NCBI GenBank assembly: GCA_030615865.1
Contig: JAUWYK010000022.1
Span: 1 to 23,503, forward strand
DNA from: Dehalococcoidia bacterium
GTDB taxonomy: Bacteria; Chloroflexota; Dehalococcoidia; Dehalococcoidales; JAUWYK01
Length of the DNA stretch: 23,503 bases
Direction: 5' to 3'
Shown here: one piece after another, positions 1-7,649 of the stretch
Position numbering within the stretch: the stretch's first letter is position 1
Layout of the letters: each line of letters begins with the position of its first letter
Notes under the pieces: generated by a model
Told to the model about the DNA's origin: nothing
What the model saw: only the letters and a program-made list of their open reading frames with translations
The model's database searches: none
Made by a program: the position numbers and the translations under genes

Positions 1-609
1 GTGGTAGATATGCAGAATGCTTTTGTGCGCAGAGGTGGTTATTTGGATCTGATTGGCTTTGACATTTCAGCTACTGAGAAAATTATCGAGCCTTGCCGGG
101 AGATAGTCCGCGCAGCACGAGAAAAAGGAATCAAAATCATATATTTGCAGATGGGGTATAGCCCCGACTTATCAGACAGTGGCGGCCCAAACTCGCCGGC
201 CTGGTACAAATCGCGAGGGTTAACTTTGATTCGCCAACGCCCCGAATTGAAAGACAAGCTTTATATTTATGGCACCTGGGGAGCTAATATCATAGAGGAA
301 TTGGAACCACAGCAAGGTGATATAGTTATTCGGAAGCAAAAGTATGACGGGTTCATCGGAACGAATCTAGACATCGTTTTGAGGACTTACGGTGTCAAGC
401 ACCTGTTATTTATAGGAACGGCCACTAACATTTGTGTTGAATCTACACTTAGACACGCCTTCTCCTTGCAATACTTCCCAATTCTCGTTTCTGATGCTGT
501 AAGTCAAATGGGCCCTAGCTCAACCCAAGAAGCAACGATTTTCAACGTCCGGTCTACTTTCGGCTGGGTAACAACCTCGGAAAACCTTTTGAAAGCTATA
601 AGGGCGTAG
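1..609 (+). CDS. RutB/isochorismatase-family cysteine hydrolase (5' end outside window)
   Basis: This is the 3' portion of an isochorismatase-like amidohydrolase. The visible 202 residues open at VDMQNAF, which in this family lies about 20 residues from the N-terminus, so the true start is upstream and the GTG at base 1 is an internal Val codon. The family triad is visible: Asp3 (VDMQN), Lys112 (in IRKQKYDGF) and Cys145 (in ATNICVES). The segments GGYLDLIGFD, GGPNSP, TNICVESTLR and FGWV resemble E. coli RutB, which hydrolyses ureidoacrylate in pyrimidine breakdown. No other rut gene is in view, so the substrate is better stated as an unknown amide, ureido compound or carbamate. The next gene begins 55 bases downstream on the same strand and may be co-transcribed. 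Family assignment is firm; exact substrate is inference. Confidence 0.87.
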   Translation: MVDMQNAFVRRGGYLDLIGFDISATEKIIEPCREIVRAAREKGIKIIYLQMGYSPDLSDSGGPNSPAWYKSRGLTLIRQRPELKDKLYIYGTWGANIIEELEPQQGDIVIRKQKYDGFIGTNLDIVLRTYGVKHLLFIGTATNICVESTLRHAFSLQYFPILVSDAVSQMGPSSTQEATIFNVRSTFGWVTTSENLLKAIRA

Positions 610-664
610 AGAGTCTTTAACTTGAAAATAACCGTTATAAAAAGAGGAGCAGGAGAGGTATATC

Positions 665-1717
665 GTGTCTAGAAGGTGGCTATTCTGGCTTGAGGAGTTA
701 GGACAGGAGCACACTGACTTAGTGGGCAAGAAGTGCGCTAACTTGGGTGAGATGACCAAGATGGGGTTAAGAGTTCCCCCTGGATTTGCACTCTCCGTCG
801 AAGCGTACCGGGATTTTATGAGTATGACAGGTGTTGTTTATGAGATACAGGAGTATTTGACCAGGTTTGGCAGTGGCCCGAAAGACCTAAAGCAGTTTAA
901 CGAGATAAGTGCTGGTATACGCCAAATTGTACAGTCAAAAGTTATGCCTAAGGAGATGGAGGAAACAATAGTCTCATCCTATAGGGAATTATGTCGGAGG
1001 TGCAGTGCTGCTGAAGTTGCTGTTTCAACACGATCGGCTGGGACAGTAAGTCACCCTGGGCAATATGAGACTTACCTTAATGTAATAGGGGATTCAGATT
1101 TGGTAGAAAAAATCAAGAAGGTGTGGGCAAGCACGTTTAACCCTCGGTCTCTGGCTTTTCGAAGCCGGAAGGGGATGTCATTAGAGAGTGACCCTATTGG
1201 TGTCGCCGTGCTGAAAATGGCGAATGCTCGTGCTGCCGGAATTATTTTCACTGCTGATCCCAACACTGGTGATACGGCCAGGATGATAATCGAGGCTAAC
1301 TGGGGATTAGGGGAGAGCGTTGTCAGCGGTGAGTCAACGCCTGACGTTTACATCCTGGATAAGGAGAGCTTGGAGATAAAAGGGAAGAAACTGGGGCCGA
1401 AGTCCAGATATGTAACCTTCAAAGAAGTAGGGGTGGCTGAGGAGGAGACACCACCGGACAAGAGTTCTAGTTTCTGTTTGAGCGACGAGGAGACAAGGGA
1501 AATAGGAAAACTGGGCAAGATACTGGAGGAGCACTTCGGCGTACCCCAGGATGCGGAATGGGCTATAGACCAAGACCTACCATTCCCGGAGAGTGTCATC
1601 CTGTTACAGACTCGTGCTGAGGTTATAGCACAAAGAAAGAGTCCCGTTGACCAAATTGTGGACTTAATGCTGAGCCGGTTCTCAAAGGGGGCAGGATTTG
1701 AAGGGGGTAAGATGTGA
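665..1717 (+). CDS. PpsB-like ATP-binding subunit of a split PEP-synthase-type dikinase
   Basis: 350 residues equal only the N-terminal ATP-grasp (PPDK_N) part of PEP synthase. Visible elements are GKKCANLGEM (residues 21-30, ATP-binding lysine region), a basic Arg at 123 in TRSAGTVSHPGQYETYLNV, the TADPNTGD and EANWGLGESVVSG segments (about 196-222), and the closing DAEWAID...LLQTRAE (296-319). The swivelling His domain and PEP-binding barrel are absent, and the protein ends cleanly after a short tail, so it does not look truncated. The about 39 kDa size matches the 40 kDa subunit of phenylphosphate synthase. A complementary His-domain protein lies at 11166-12881 on the other strand. GTG start at 665 is supported by a purine-rich GGAGCAGGAG ribosome site. 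In family members this subunit supplies ATP-derived phosphate to a His on the partner. Phenol as substrate is not shown, because no carboxylase is nearby. Confidence 0.85.
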   Translation: MSRRWLFWLEELGQEHTDLVGKKCANLGEMTKMGLRVPPGFALSVEAYRDFMSMTGVVYEIQEYLTRFGSGPKDLKQFNEISAGIRQIVQSKVMPKEMEETIVSSYRELCRRCSAAEVAVSTRSAGTVSHPGQYETYLNVIGDSDLVEKIKKVWASTFNPRSLAFRSRKGMSLESDPIGVAVLKMANARAAGIIFTADPNTGDTARMIIEANWGLGESVVSGESTPDVYILDKESLEIKGKKLGPKSRYVTFKEVGVAEEETPPDKSSSFCLSDEETREIGKLGKILEEHFGVPQDAEWAIDQDLPFPESVILLQTRAEVIAQRKSPVDQIVDLMLSRFSKGAGFEGGKM

Positions 1718-1830
1718 CACCTGGTAAAGTAGAAGCAACCACGAAGACCAGGACTAACCACAGAGTAAGGGTTATGGCAGCGTTACAAACCAGCATAGTG
1801 GGCATAAGTGTTAGAAAGGGGAAGCCTTGA
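1714..1830 (+). CDS. possible 38-aa ORF overlapping both neighbours
   Basis: A GTG-started reading frame of 38 codons fits exactly between two genes. Its GTG overlaps the TGA stop of the PpsB-like gene (ATGTGA), and its own TGA stop overlaps the TTG start of the next gene (TTGA). A GGGGG stretch seven bases upstream could serve as ribosome site. The peptide is basic, with no signal sequence or recognisable domain. Such four-base overlaps on both sides are typical of translational coupling, but 38 open codons can also arise by chance. I do not recognise the product and treat it as a candidate only. Confidence 0.22.
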   Translation: MTPGKVEATTKTRTNHRVRVMAALQTSIVGISVRKGKP

Positions 1831-3056
1831 AAAGAATAGCTCTCATTGCTACCTTAGATACTAAGGGTGAAGAAGCTAATTACCTAAAAGAGCTCATATT
1901 AAAACATGGCCATAGAGTAATTATGATTGATGTTGGCTCTGGAGGTCCGGCAACAATCACGGCTGACATTACCGCTGACGAAATTGCCAGAGCCGGGGGA
2001 GGAGAAATAGAAGAATTGAGGGCGTCTAAAGAAAGGCGCCAAGTAATAGAGGTAATAATTAAGGGAGCAATAGCTAAGCTGAAGGACCTTTCCAAAGTTG
2101 AGGTAGTAGATGGTGTAGTTGCCATCGGAGGGGTAAGCAGTACAGTCTTGGCATCGAGTATCATGAATGAACTACCTTTTGGCATCCCTAAGCTGATAGT
2201 GTCTAGCGGTGCCTCGATGCCGGGCTCTAACCGGTTCTTTGGTCCTACCGGTATAACATTGATGCATTCAGTATTTGACATTGGAGGTCTTAATAACCTC
2301 CTCAAAGCTCAGCTAGGCAGGGCTGCTGGAGCAATTTGTGGCATGGTTGAAGAAGAGATTCCATCTGGAAGTCCGGCCGAACAGAAGCCAATGGTGGCAA
2401 TAACCACCTATGGATATACTGATAACTGTGTCCGCTACGTGTGCGAAGCCCTAAAGGAGAGGTATGAGCCTGTCAGGTTTCACGCCTCAGGTGTACCTGA
2501 GATAGCTATGGAGAGGCTTATAGGAGAGGGGTTTTTCACCGGTGTTATTGACTTGGTACCCTCTAGTATAACCAACGCTTTACATGGCGGCTCGCGAACA
2601 TCCTGGCCAGAGCGACTAGAGATAGCTGGGGAAAAGGGCATCCCGCAGGTAGTTGCTCCGGGAGGTGTTAATACCATTTCCCGGACGGGATTTACCGCAG
2701 ATGCATTGGCAACTGAGCTCAAGACGCGCCGACATTATTTTATGGATGCCCAAAGAGTCACAGTATGGCTAAATACTGAAGAAGCAAGAAGTCTCGCCTC
2801 AGTTTATGCTGAGAAACTAAACAGGGCAGTAGGTCCAACCAAATTCCTCGTCCCGCTACGAGGCTGGCTCTCCATCGAGAGGGAGGGGGCTTCCTTCTAT
2901 GACCCGCGAGCCAACAAGGCTTTCGCCGATGAATTGAGGAAGAAGTTGAAGATTGAGATTGAATTGAGGGAGGTAGATGCCAACATTGATGACCCAACTT
3001 TCGCCCAGGCGGTCGTCGACGCCTTTGAGGAGGTAATGAAACTGAAGGGTGGCTAA
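1827..3056 (+). CDS. Tm-1-like ATP-binding domain protein (UPF0261), copy 1
   Basis: 409 residues of the UPF0261 family, whose plant relative is the N-terminal ATP-binding half of tomato Tm-1. Signature segments are the opening IATLDTKGEE (7-16), DVGSGG (35-40), GGVSST (101-106), LPFGIPKLIVSSGA (116-129) and the C-terminal PLRGWLSIEREGASFYDP, all spread over the usual full length. The TTG start at 1827 is chosen because the family begins within a few residues of the LDTKGEE motif and a GGGGAAG sequence precedes it. In many bacteria the family is encoded beside a TIM-barrel partner corresponding to the second half of Tm-1; no such gene is in this window. Its biochemical role is not established. 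A paralogue at 6360-7601 and a decayed fragment near 4584 lie in the same gene block. The family call is secure; function is unknown. Confidence 0.88.
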   Translation: MKRIALIATLDTKGEEANYLKELILKHGHRVIMIDVGSGGPATITADITADEIARAGGGEIEELRASKERRQVIEVIIKGAIAKLKDLSKVEVVDGVVAIGGVSSTVLASSIMNELPFGIPKLIVSSGASMPGSNRFFGPTGITLMHSVFDIGGLNNLLKAQLGRAAGAICGMVEEEIPSGSPAEQKPMVAITTYGYTDNCVRYVCEALKERYEPVRFHASGVPEIAMERLIGEGFFTGVIDLVPSSITNALHGGSRTSWPERLEIAGEKGIPQVVAPGGVNTISRTGFTADALATELKTRRHYFMDAQRVTVWLNTEEARSLASVYAEKLNRAVGPTKFLVPLRGWLSIEREGASFYDPRANKAFADELRKKLKIEIELREVDANIDDPTFAQAVVDAFEEVMKLKGG

Positions 3057-3154
3057 CAAGAAGAGAAAGGGTAGTTCTAAGTGGGAAGATGAAGTGCCAT
3101 CCGCTACTTTCAAACTGGGGGTGAGGAGGAGAGTCTAAACCAAAAGGGAGTAAA

Positions 3155-4525
3155 TTGACTTCTACTAAAGGCGAGATCAATTTTATCGATACCACGGTAC
3201 GGGACGGTAACCAGAGCCTCTGGGATGCCACCGGAATAACCACTGCCATGATACTTTCTATTGCACCGGTGATGGATAGGGTTGGGTTCAAAGCTGTGGA
3301 CTTTATAACCGGGATGCATATGGCGGTAAGTGTCCGCTGGCATAAGGAAAACCCTTGGGAGAAGATACGGCTTGCTTGCAAGGCAATGCCCAGGACACCT
3401 TTAAGTTTTGGGGGGACGGGTATACGGTTCATGGGGTGGAAGCGTGTGCCAGAGTCAGTCATGGCTCTTGCCATGGAGCGAATTATCGCTAGCGGCATAA
3501 GGCGGGTGTGGATGTTAGAGCCTTCCTTTGACGTAGACCTTATCTTTCGGCAAGCCAAGTTAGCTAAGGCAGCGGGGGCTGAGGAACTCGTGGTGGCACT
3601 GTCATATACGATCAGTCCGGTGCATACCGATGAATACTATGCGCAAAAGGCTCGAGAGATAGCAGCATCTCCTGATGTCGATGGCATGTACATAAAAGAC
3701 CAAGGTGGGCTACTAACCGTTGACCGCATTCGGACACTAGTGCCCGCCCTTCAACAGAGCATCAACGGGCTGCCCCTTGAGCTACACTCCCATTGTAATA
3801 CTGGGCTGGCGCCTCTTGTTTATCTGGAAGGCATCCAACTTGGTATCCGGACGGTTCACACAGCTATCTCACCCCTTGCCAATGGCACTTCTCAGCCATC
3901 CACGGAAAATATATTAAGAAATGCCCGCCGCTTGGGCTATTCGGCAAACTTGGATGAGGAAGCACTGGAGGCCATGGCAGCTCATTTTCGCTACGTTGCG
4001 GAAAGAGAGGGCCGGCCGATGGGGGCACCGGTAGAACATGATGTTTATTACTACGAGCATCAGGTTCCCGGAGGAATGATGACAACCCTCAAACGTCAGC
4101 TCTCTGAGGTAAAGATGGAACACCGGTTAGAAGAAGTCCTGGAGGAGGTGATTCAGGTCCGCAGGGAACTCGGTTACCCCATTATGGTTACACCCTTTTC
4201 CCAGTTCGTCGGCTCCCAAGCAACAATGAATGTCGTCTCCGGTGAGCGGTACAAAACAGTGCCTACTCAGGTAATCGAGTACGTAGCCGGCTACTATGGA
4301 AAACCACCAGCTCCTATAGACCAAAACATCTTGGATAAGATAAGCAGTCTACCCCAAGCCAAGAACATTTTAAATACCGAACATCCTGAACCATCTATAG
4401 AAGAGCTGCGTCGTAAGGTTGGGCTTGGACTTTCTGACGAGGAATTCCTGATTCGGCTAGCATTACCAGATAAAGATGTTGAGGATATGCTCGCTGCCGG
4501 CCCGATTAAGACACAATACTCCTAA
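3155..4525 (+). CDS. OadA/PycB-type carboxyltransferase domain protein lacking a biotin domain
   Basis: 456 residues resembling the carboxyltransferase part of oxaloacetate decarboxylase alpha or pyruvate carboxylase subunit B, an HMGL-like TIM barrel. Visible are FIDTTVRDGNQS (10-21, metal Asp12), the lysine expected to be carboxylated, K181 in MYIKDQGGL, the metal ligands H211 and H213 in LHSHCNTG, the ANGTSQPS loop (242-249, T245) and the HQVPGGM segment. The C-terminal biotinyl domain found in many homologues is missing, and no biotin carboxylase or BCCP gene is in the window. The stretch that in pyruvate carboxylases reads roughly LRGxNxxGY is here GTGIRFMGW, so a substrate-contacting Arg seems absent. 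The substrate may therefore not be oxaloacetate. TTG start at 3155 follows GGGAG; no ATG is available before the upstream in-frame stop. It lies 98 bases after UPF0261 copy 1. Confidence 0.82.
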   Translation: MTSTKGEINFIDTTVRDGNQSLWDATGITTAMILSIAPVMDRVGFKAVDFITGMHMAVSVRWHKENPWEKIRLACKAMPRTPLSFGGTGIRFMGWKRVPESVMALAMERIIASGIRRVWMLEPSFDVDLIFRQAKLAKAAGAEELVVALSYTISPVHTDEYYAQKAREIAASPDVDGMYIKDQGGLLTVDRIRTLVPALQQSINGLPLELHSHCNTGLAPLVYLEGIQLGIRTVHTAISPLANGTSQPSTENILRNARRLGYSANLDEEALEAMAAHFRYVAEREGRPMGAPVEHDVYYYEHQVPGGMMTTLKRQLSEVKMEHRLEEVLEEVIQVRRELGYPIMVTPFSQFVGSQATMNVVSGERYKTVPTQVIEYVAGYYGKPPAPIDQNILDKISSLPQAKNILNTEHPEPSIEELRRKVGLGLSDEEFLIRLALPDKDVEDMLAAGPIKTQYS

Positions 4526-4583
4526 AGTGATAGCAACTTGGTCAAAACTGCTTCATAATAGGAGAGAAGAATATAAATGAATT

Positions 4584-4670
4584 ACCAAATTTGGGGCTCA
4601 CGTGATGAAATCACTTCCCTTTGGCATACCTAAGTTTATTGTTTCTCCGGGAGCGGTACTTCTTTGCTAA
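4584..4670 (+). pseudogene. remnant of a third UPF0261 (Tm-1-like) gene
   Basis: In the frame that ends at TAA 4668-4670, codons from 4584 read TKFGAHVMKSLPFGIPKF and continue IVSPGA. This aligns without gaps to the intact copies: SSIMNELPFGIPKLIVSSGA in copy 1 and TSVMRKLPFGMPKLMASS in copy 2. LPFGIPK is identical to copy 1. An in-frame TGA lies just upstream at 4578-4580, and the frame closes 15 bases after the homology. Shifting by one base after the Gly-Ala gives RYFFAK, which may correspond to NRFFGP in copy 1. Only about 25 of about 410 residues survive, so this is a decayed or deletion-derived fragment rather than a gene. Confidence 0.72.
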
Positions 4671-4682
4671 AGCCATATATAT

Positions 4683-4690
4683 AAGGAGGG
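4683..4690 (+). promoter_or_regulatory. strong ribosome binding site of the CoA-transferase operon
   Basis: AAGGAGGG lies four bases before ATG 4695 and is the closest match to the Shine-Dalgarno consensus in the plus-strand island. It follows the UPF0261 remnant, suggesting that the two CoA-transferase genes gained independent strong translation. Confidence 0.6.
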
Positions 4691-4694
4691 TAAA

Positions 4695-5408
4695 ATGCTA
4701 GTAAACAAGAGCTTCAGTAGCCCTGATGCTGCAGTAGCCGATATTTTTGATGGTGCTACCATAATGGTAGGTGGCTTTGGTTCCTTTGGAGGGCTGCCAA
4801 TAAATTTGATCACGGCTTTAGCTAGGCAAGGGGCAAAAAATCTGACAATTATAGCTAACGCAGGTGGGGTAGGCTTTGAATTGAGTAAGCGAATAAAACC
4901 AGAGGGATACCAAGACATAGGAATCCTATTCGAGAACGGCCAGGCAAAGAAATTCATCGGGTCAGTGCCAGCCCTGGGCGGCATGCCACCCACCTCTCCC
5001 ATTGAAAGGCTATACAATGAAGGAAAGGTTGAAATCGAGATGGTTCCTCAGGGCACTTTGGCTGAGAGAATACGTTCTGGGGCAGGAGGACTGGGAGGGT
5101 TCTACACCCCGGTAGGAGTAGGAACTGTAGTCGAGGCAGGGAAGGAGAAGAAAGTTATCAATGGCAAAGAATATATCCTAGAATTGCCTCTCACCGCCGA
5201 TTTCGCTCTAATTAAGGCACACAAAGCCGATGCCTTGGGCAACTTGGTTTATAGAGGAACTGCCAGATGCTTTAACCCGGTAGTGGCCATGGCAGCTAGG
5301 GTCACCATTGTGGAAGTTGACAAGTTAGTACAGCCAGGGGAGCTAGACCCAGAGGTCATAATTACCCCTCATGTATACGTAGATCGCATCGTGGAGGTGC
5401 CGAAATGA
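4695..5408 (+). CDS. CoA-transferase subunit A (AtoD/ScoA type)
   Basis: 237-residue alpha subunit of a family I 3-oxoacid-type CoA-transferase. The oxyanion/CoA-binding segment TIMVGGFGSFGGLP (22-35), PQGTLAERIR, the glycine-rich GAGGLGGFYTPVGVGTVVE, and the ADFALIKAHKAD and GTARCFNPV stretches all match E. coli AtoD in order and length. It would move CoA between an acyl-CoA donor and a free acid, together with subunit B, whose ATG overlaps this stop by four bases (ATGA), implying stoichiometric coupled translation. An ATG start follows a strong AAGGAGGG site. The genomic setting suggests activation of an acid produced in the island, but the specific acid cannot be read from the sequence. 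Confidence 0.9.
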   Translation: MLVNKSFSSPDAAVADIFDGATIMVGGFGSFGGLPINLITALARQGAKNLTIIANAGGVGFELSKRIKPEGYQDIGILFENGQAKKFIGSVPALGGMPPTSPIERLYNEGKVEIEMVPQGTLAERIRSGAGGLGGFYTPVGVGTVVEAGKEKKVINGKEYILELPLTADFALIKAHKADALGNLVYRGTARCFNPVVAMAARVTIVEVDKLVQPGELDPEVIITPHVYVDRIVEVPK

Positions 5409-6067
5409 AGGTACGTTTAGACGAGCAAACAATCGCTCTAAGGGTGGCAAGAGAGTTCGAAGATGGCTCGGTGGTTAATTTGGGTTATGGCATGCCTGCA
5501 CTATGTGCTAATTTCATTCCTGAAGGCAGAAGGGTCTTTTTTCAGAGCCAGAACGGAGTTTTAGGGTATGGAACTTTAGCTACAGACGAAGAAAAGGACT
5601 ACGAACTCATTAATGCTTCCGATCAGCCGGTTACTCCCTCGCCCGGCATGTGCTTCTTTGACAGCGCTGTATCTTTCGACATGATCAGAGGCGGCCACGT
5701 TGATGTAGTAGGCCTCGGAGCTTACCAAGTTTCAGAAAGGGGTGACCTGGCAAACTGGGGACGGCCCGGGCGGCCAGCCACAGGTATGGGAGGCGGTATG
5801 GATCTAGCTGTCGGTGCTAAAAAAGTCATCGTTACCATGCTGCATACTACTAAAGAGGGGAAGCCACGCATAATCAAAGAATGCACCTATCCCCTGACTG
5901 CCAAGCAGTGCGTAAATCTGATTGTCACAGACTTAGCGGTTATCGAGGTGACTAAGGAGGGGCTGGTCCTTAAGGAAATAGCTCCTGGCTGGACTGTAGA
6001 AGAGGTTCAAGCCCTCACTGAACCTGAACTTATTGTGGCGCCAGACCTAAAAGAGATTACGCTCTAA
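5405..6067 (+). CDS. CoA-transferase subunit B (AtoA/ScoB type) with Gln at the catalytic Glu position
   Basis: 220-residue beta subunit, collinear with E. coli AtoA: GSVVNLGYGMPALCANFIPEG (21-41), MCFFDSAVSFDMIRGGHVD, LANWGRPG, GMGGGMDL and CTYPLTAKQCVN are all present. In this family the covalent nucleophile is the Glu of the SENG motif, which forms the acyl and CoA thioester intermediates. Here the motif reads QSQNGVLGYG, so the expected Glu is Gln49, encoded by CAG at 5549-5551. A GAG codon would differ by one base. The rest of the fold appears intact with no frameshift. Either this is a sequencing or population variant, or the complex works differently or has lost transferase activity. 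It starts inside the stop of subunit A and ends the coupled pair. Confidence 0.88.
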   Translation: MKVRLDEQTIALRVAREFEDGSVVNLGYGMPALCANFIPEGRRVFFQSQNGVLGYGTLATDEEKDYELINASDQPVTPSPGMCFFDSAVSFDMIRGGHVDVVGLGAYQVSERGDLANWGRPGRPATGMGGGMDLAVGAKKVIVTMLHTTKEGKPRIIKECTYPLTAKQCVNLIVTDLAVIEVTKEGLVLKEIAPGWTVEEVQALTEPELIVAPDLKEITL

Positions 6068-6359
6068 CCCATAGTGGTTTGATTTTGTATTAATTATCCC
6101 GAGGCTACGAGAGGGGTCCTTTCGATATGAACGACCTAAATAGCGTAGACCATAAGGTTAGGTGCTGCTCGGCTCAAGACAGTAAAGGTTATCAACGCCA
6201 TCGTCCGTGTCAATAGCCAACGTGTCTTGACTAGGTGACGGGAATGCGTTTTTGCCAAACCCTATTGATGTCTTCGGGAGGCAAAACGGCTTGACCCTCA
6301 GTTAAATTCGTGGAGCAACCTTCAGCCAGTCATTTCATATTAGATGGAGGTAACACTAA
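6068..6359 (+). other. 292-base intergenic stretch before UPF0261 copy 2
   Basis: I find no convincing gene here. Short open frames of 29 codons exist in two frames without recognisable products. An imperfect inverted repeat pairs CGTTTTTGCC (6247-6256) with GGCAAAACG (6280-6288) with one bulged T and a 23-base loop; it lacks a following T-run, so it is not a typical terminator. A GGAGG ribosome site at 6346-6350 belongs to the next gene. No promoter with both boxes at good spacing was found by eye. Confidence 0.4.
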
Positions 6360-7601
6360 ATGTCTAAGAAGAAAGGTATTCTGATTATAGTTAATCTTGA
6401 CACAAGAGGGAAAGAATTCAAATTTGTTAGAGATTTGATCGAAAAGAGGGGGCATAGGCCCATTCTCCTAGATTTCAGTATGGAAAGAGAGCCACCATTT
6501 TCAGGAGATATAAGCTGTGAAGAAGTTGCCGCACGGGGAGGACTTAATATAAGTGAGGTAAGGGAATATTACAAAAAGGAAAGGAAGATTGCCACAGATA
6601 ACCAGATTAAGGGGGCAATCTTAATAGCTCAAGACCTATTACAAAAGGGAGAAATCGATGGGGTGCTTGGAGTCGGGGGGGCGACATCTTCATGGGTATC
6701 GACAAGCGTTATGAGAAAACTGCCATTCGGGATGCCCAAACTGATGGCTTCTTCAGTGGCATCGCAGCCGAGGTATGTCAGTGAATATGTGGAAACCCAG
6801 GATATAACCATGCATCACACCGTAGTTGACATACTTGGAATGAATCCTATTTTGCGGTGTCAGATCATCAATGCAGTGGGAGCAATCTGCGGTATGGTGG
6901 AGATGACCCAAGGACTGAATATCGCTGTTGACAAGCCGCTTGTAGCCATGACCTCCTTTGGCCTTGCTGAGATGTGTGTCCAGACTGCCCTTGGTTTTTT
7001 GAAGGACGCTGGTTTTATACCTGTTCCGTACCATGCCCAGGGAACTGGCGATAGGGCGATGGATGAAATGGTTCGGCAGGGTATTTTCAGTGGCGTTATA
7101 GATGTTGTTACCCGCGGTATAGGAGAGGAGCTGTTCGATGGCAATTGCGCTGCAGGAATGGATAGAATCTTAGCGGCTAGTGAATCAGGCATTCCACAGG
7201 TTATCACGCCATCTGGACTCGATATGCTAAGCTATGGGGGGCGAAAAGATTTTGCTCAACTTGTAAAAAGCAGGCCTCACGTGGTAATCGATGATTTAAG
7301 AGTTGAAGTCCGAACCACTCCTGAAGAACTCAAGAAAATAGCCCATGTTATCGCCGAAAGACTAAATAAGGCAACAGCACCATTCAAGGTGCTAATTCCG
7401 CTAAAAGGATGGTCTTCTTTGGATATGGAGGGTTGTGCTCTGTATGACCCGCACGCAGATGCTACTTTTGTGGAGGAACTGAGGAAAAGGTTAAATAAAA
7501 AAGAGGCAATCGAAGAAGTGAACCTTCACCTGTACACGCCTGAATTTGCCAGAAAACTGGTGGATGAATTCGTTAGAGTCTTCGAAGAATCAAAACAATA
7601 G
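6360..7601 (+). CDS. Tm-1-like ATP-binding domain protein (UPF0261), copy 2
   Basis: 413 residues, full-length UPF0261 paralogue of the protein at 1827-3056. Matching landmarks are LDTRGKEF (13-20), GGATSS (106-111), LPFGMPKLMASS (121-132), ICGMVEM, and the C-terminal PLKGWSSLDMEGCALYDP. The two copies are clearly diverged, for example GEE against GKE in the first motif, so this is not a recent duplication. The ATG start has a GGAGG site ten bases upstream. A 292-base spacer separates it from the CoA-transferase genes, so it may have its own promoter. It ends 48 bases from the convergent LarA-like gene, with no obvious terminator between them. Its role is unknown; co-occurrence of two copies suggests paired or heteromeric function in the island, which is inference. 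Confidence 0.88.
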   Translation: MSKKKGILIIVNLDTRGKEFKFVRDLIEKRGHRPILLDFSMEREPPFSGDISCEEVAARGGLNISEVREYYKKERKIATDNQIKGAILIAQDLLQKGEIDGVLGVGGATSSWVSTSVMRKLPFGMPKLMASSVASQPRYVSEYVETQDITMHHTVVDILGMNPILRCQIINAVGAICGMVEMTQGLNIAVDKPLVAMTSFGLAEMCVQTALGFLKDAGFIPVPYHAQGTGDRAMDEMVRQGIFSGVIDVVTRGIGEELFDGNCAAGMDRILAASESGIPQVITPSGLDMLSYGGRKDFAQLVKSRPHVVIDDLRVEVRTTPEELKKIAHVIAERLNKATAPFKVLIPLKGWSSLDMEGCALYDPHADATFVEELRKRLNKKEAIEEVNLHLYTPEFARKLVDEFVRVFEESKQ

Positions 7602-7649
7602 TGCTTGTTAGTACATCGGATACCAAAGGACGGGAGGCAGGCCCAAGTA

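Noticed and set aside
665..1717. Truncated PEP synthase pseudogene
   Set aside because: The ORF is intact, ends naturally after the last ATP-grasp motif, has a normal ribosome site, and a complementary His-domain protein exists at 11166-12881. This fits a split enzyme better than decay.
2758..3558. 266-aa minus-strand open frame
   Set aside because: It runs antisense through the end of UPF0261 copy 1 and the start of the carboxyltransferase, both with clear family motifs. The translation has no recognisable domain.
6247..6288. Terminator after the CoA-transferase genes
   Set aside because: The inverted repeat has a bulge and a 23-base loop and lacks a T-run, so it does not qualify as an intrinsic terminator.
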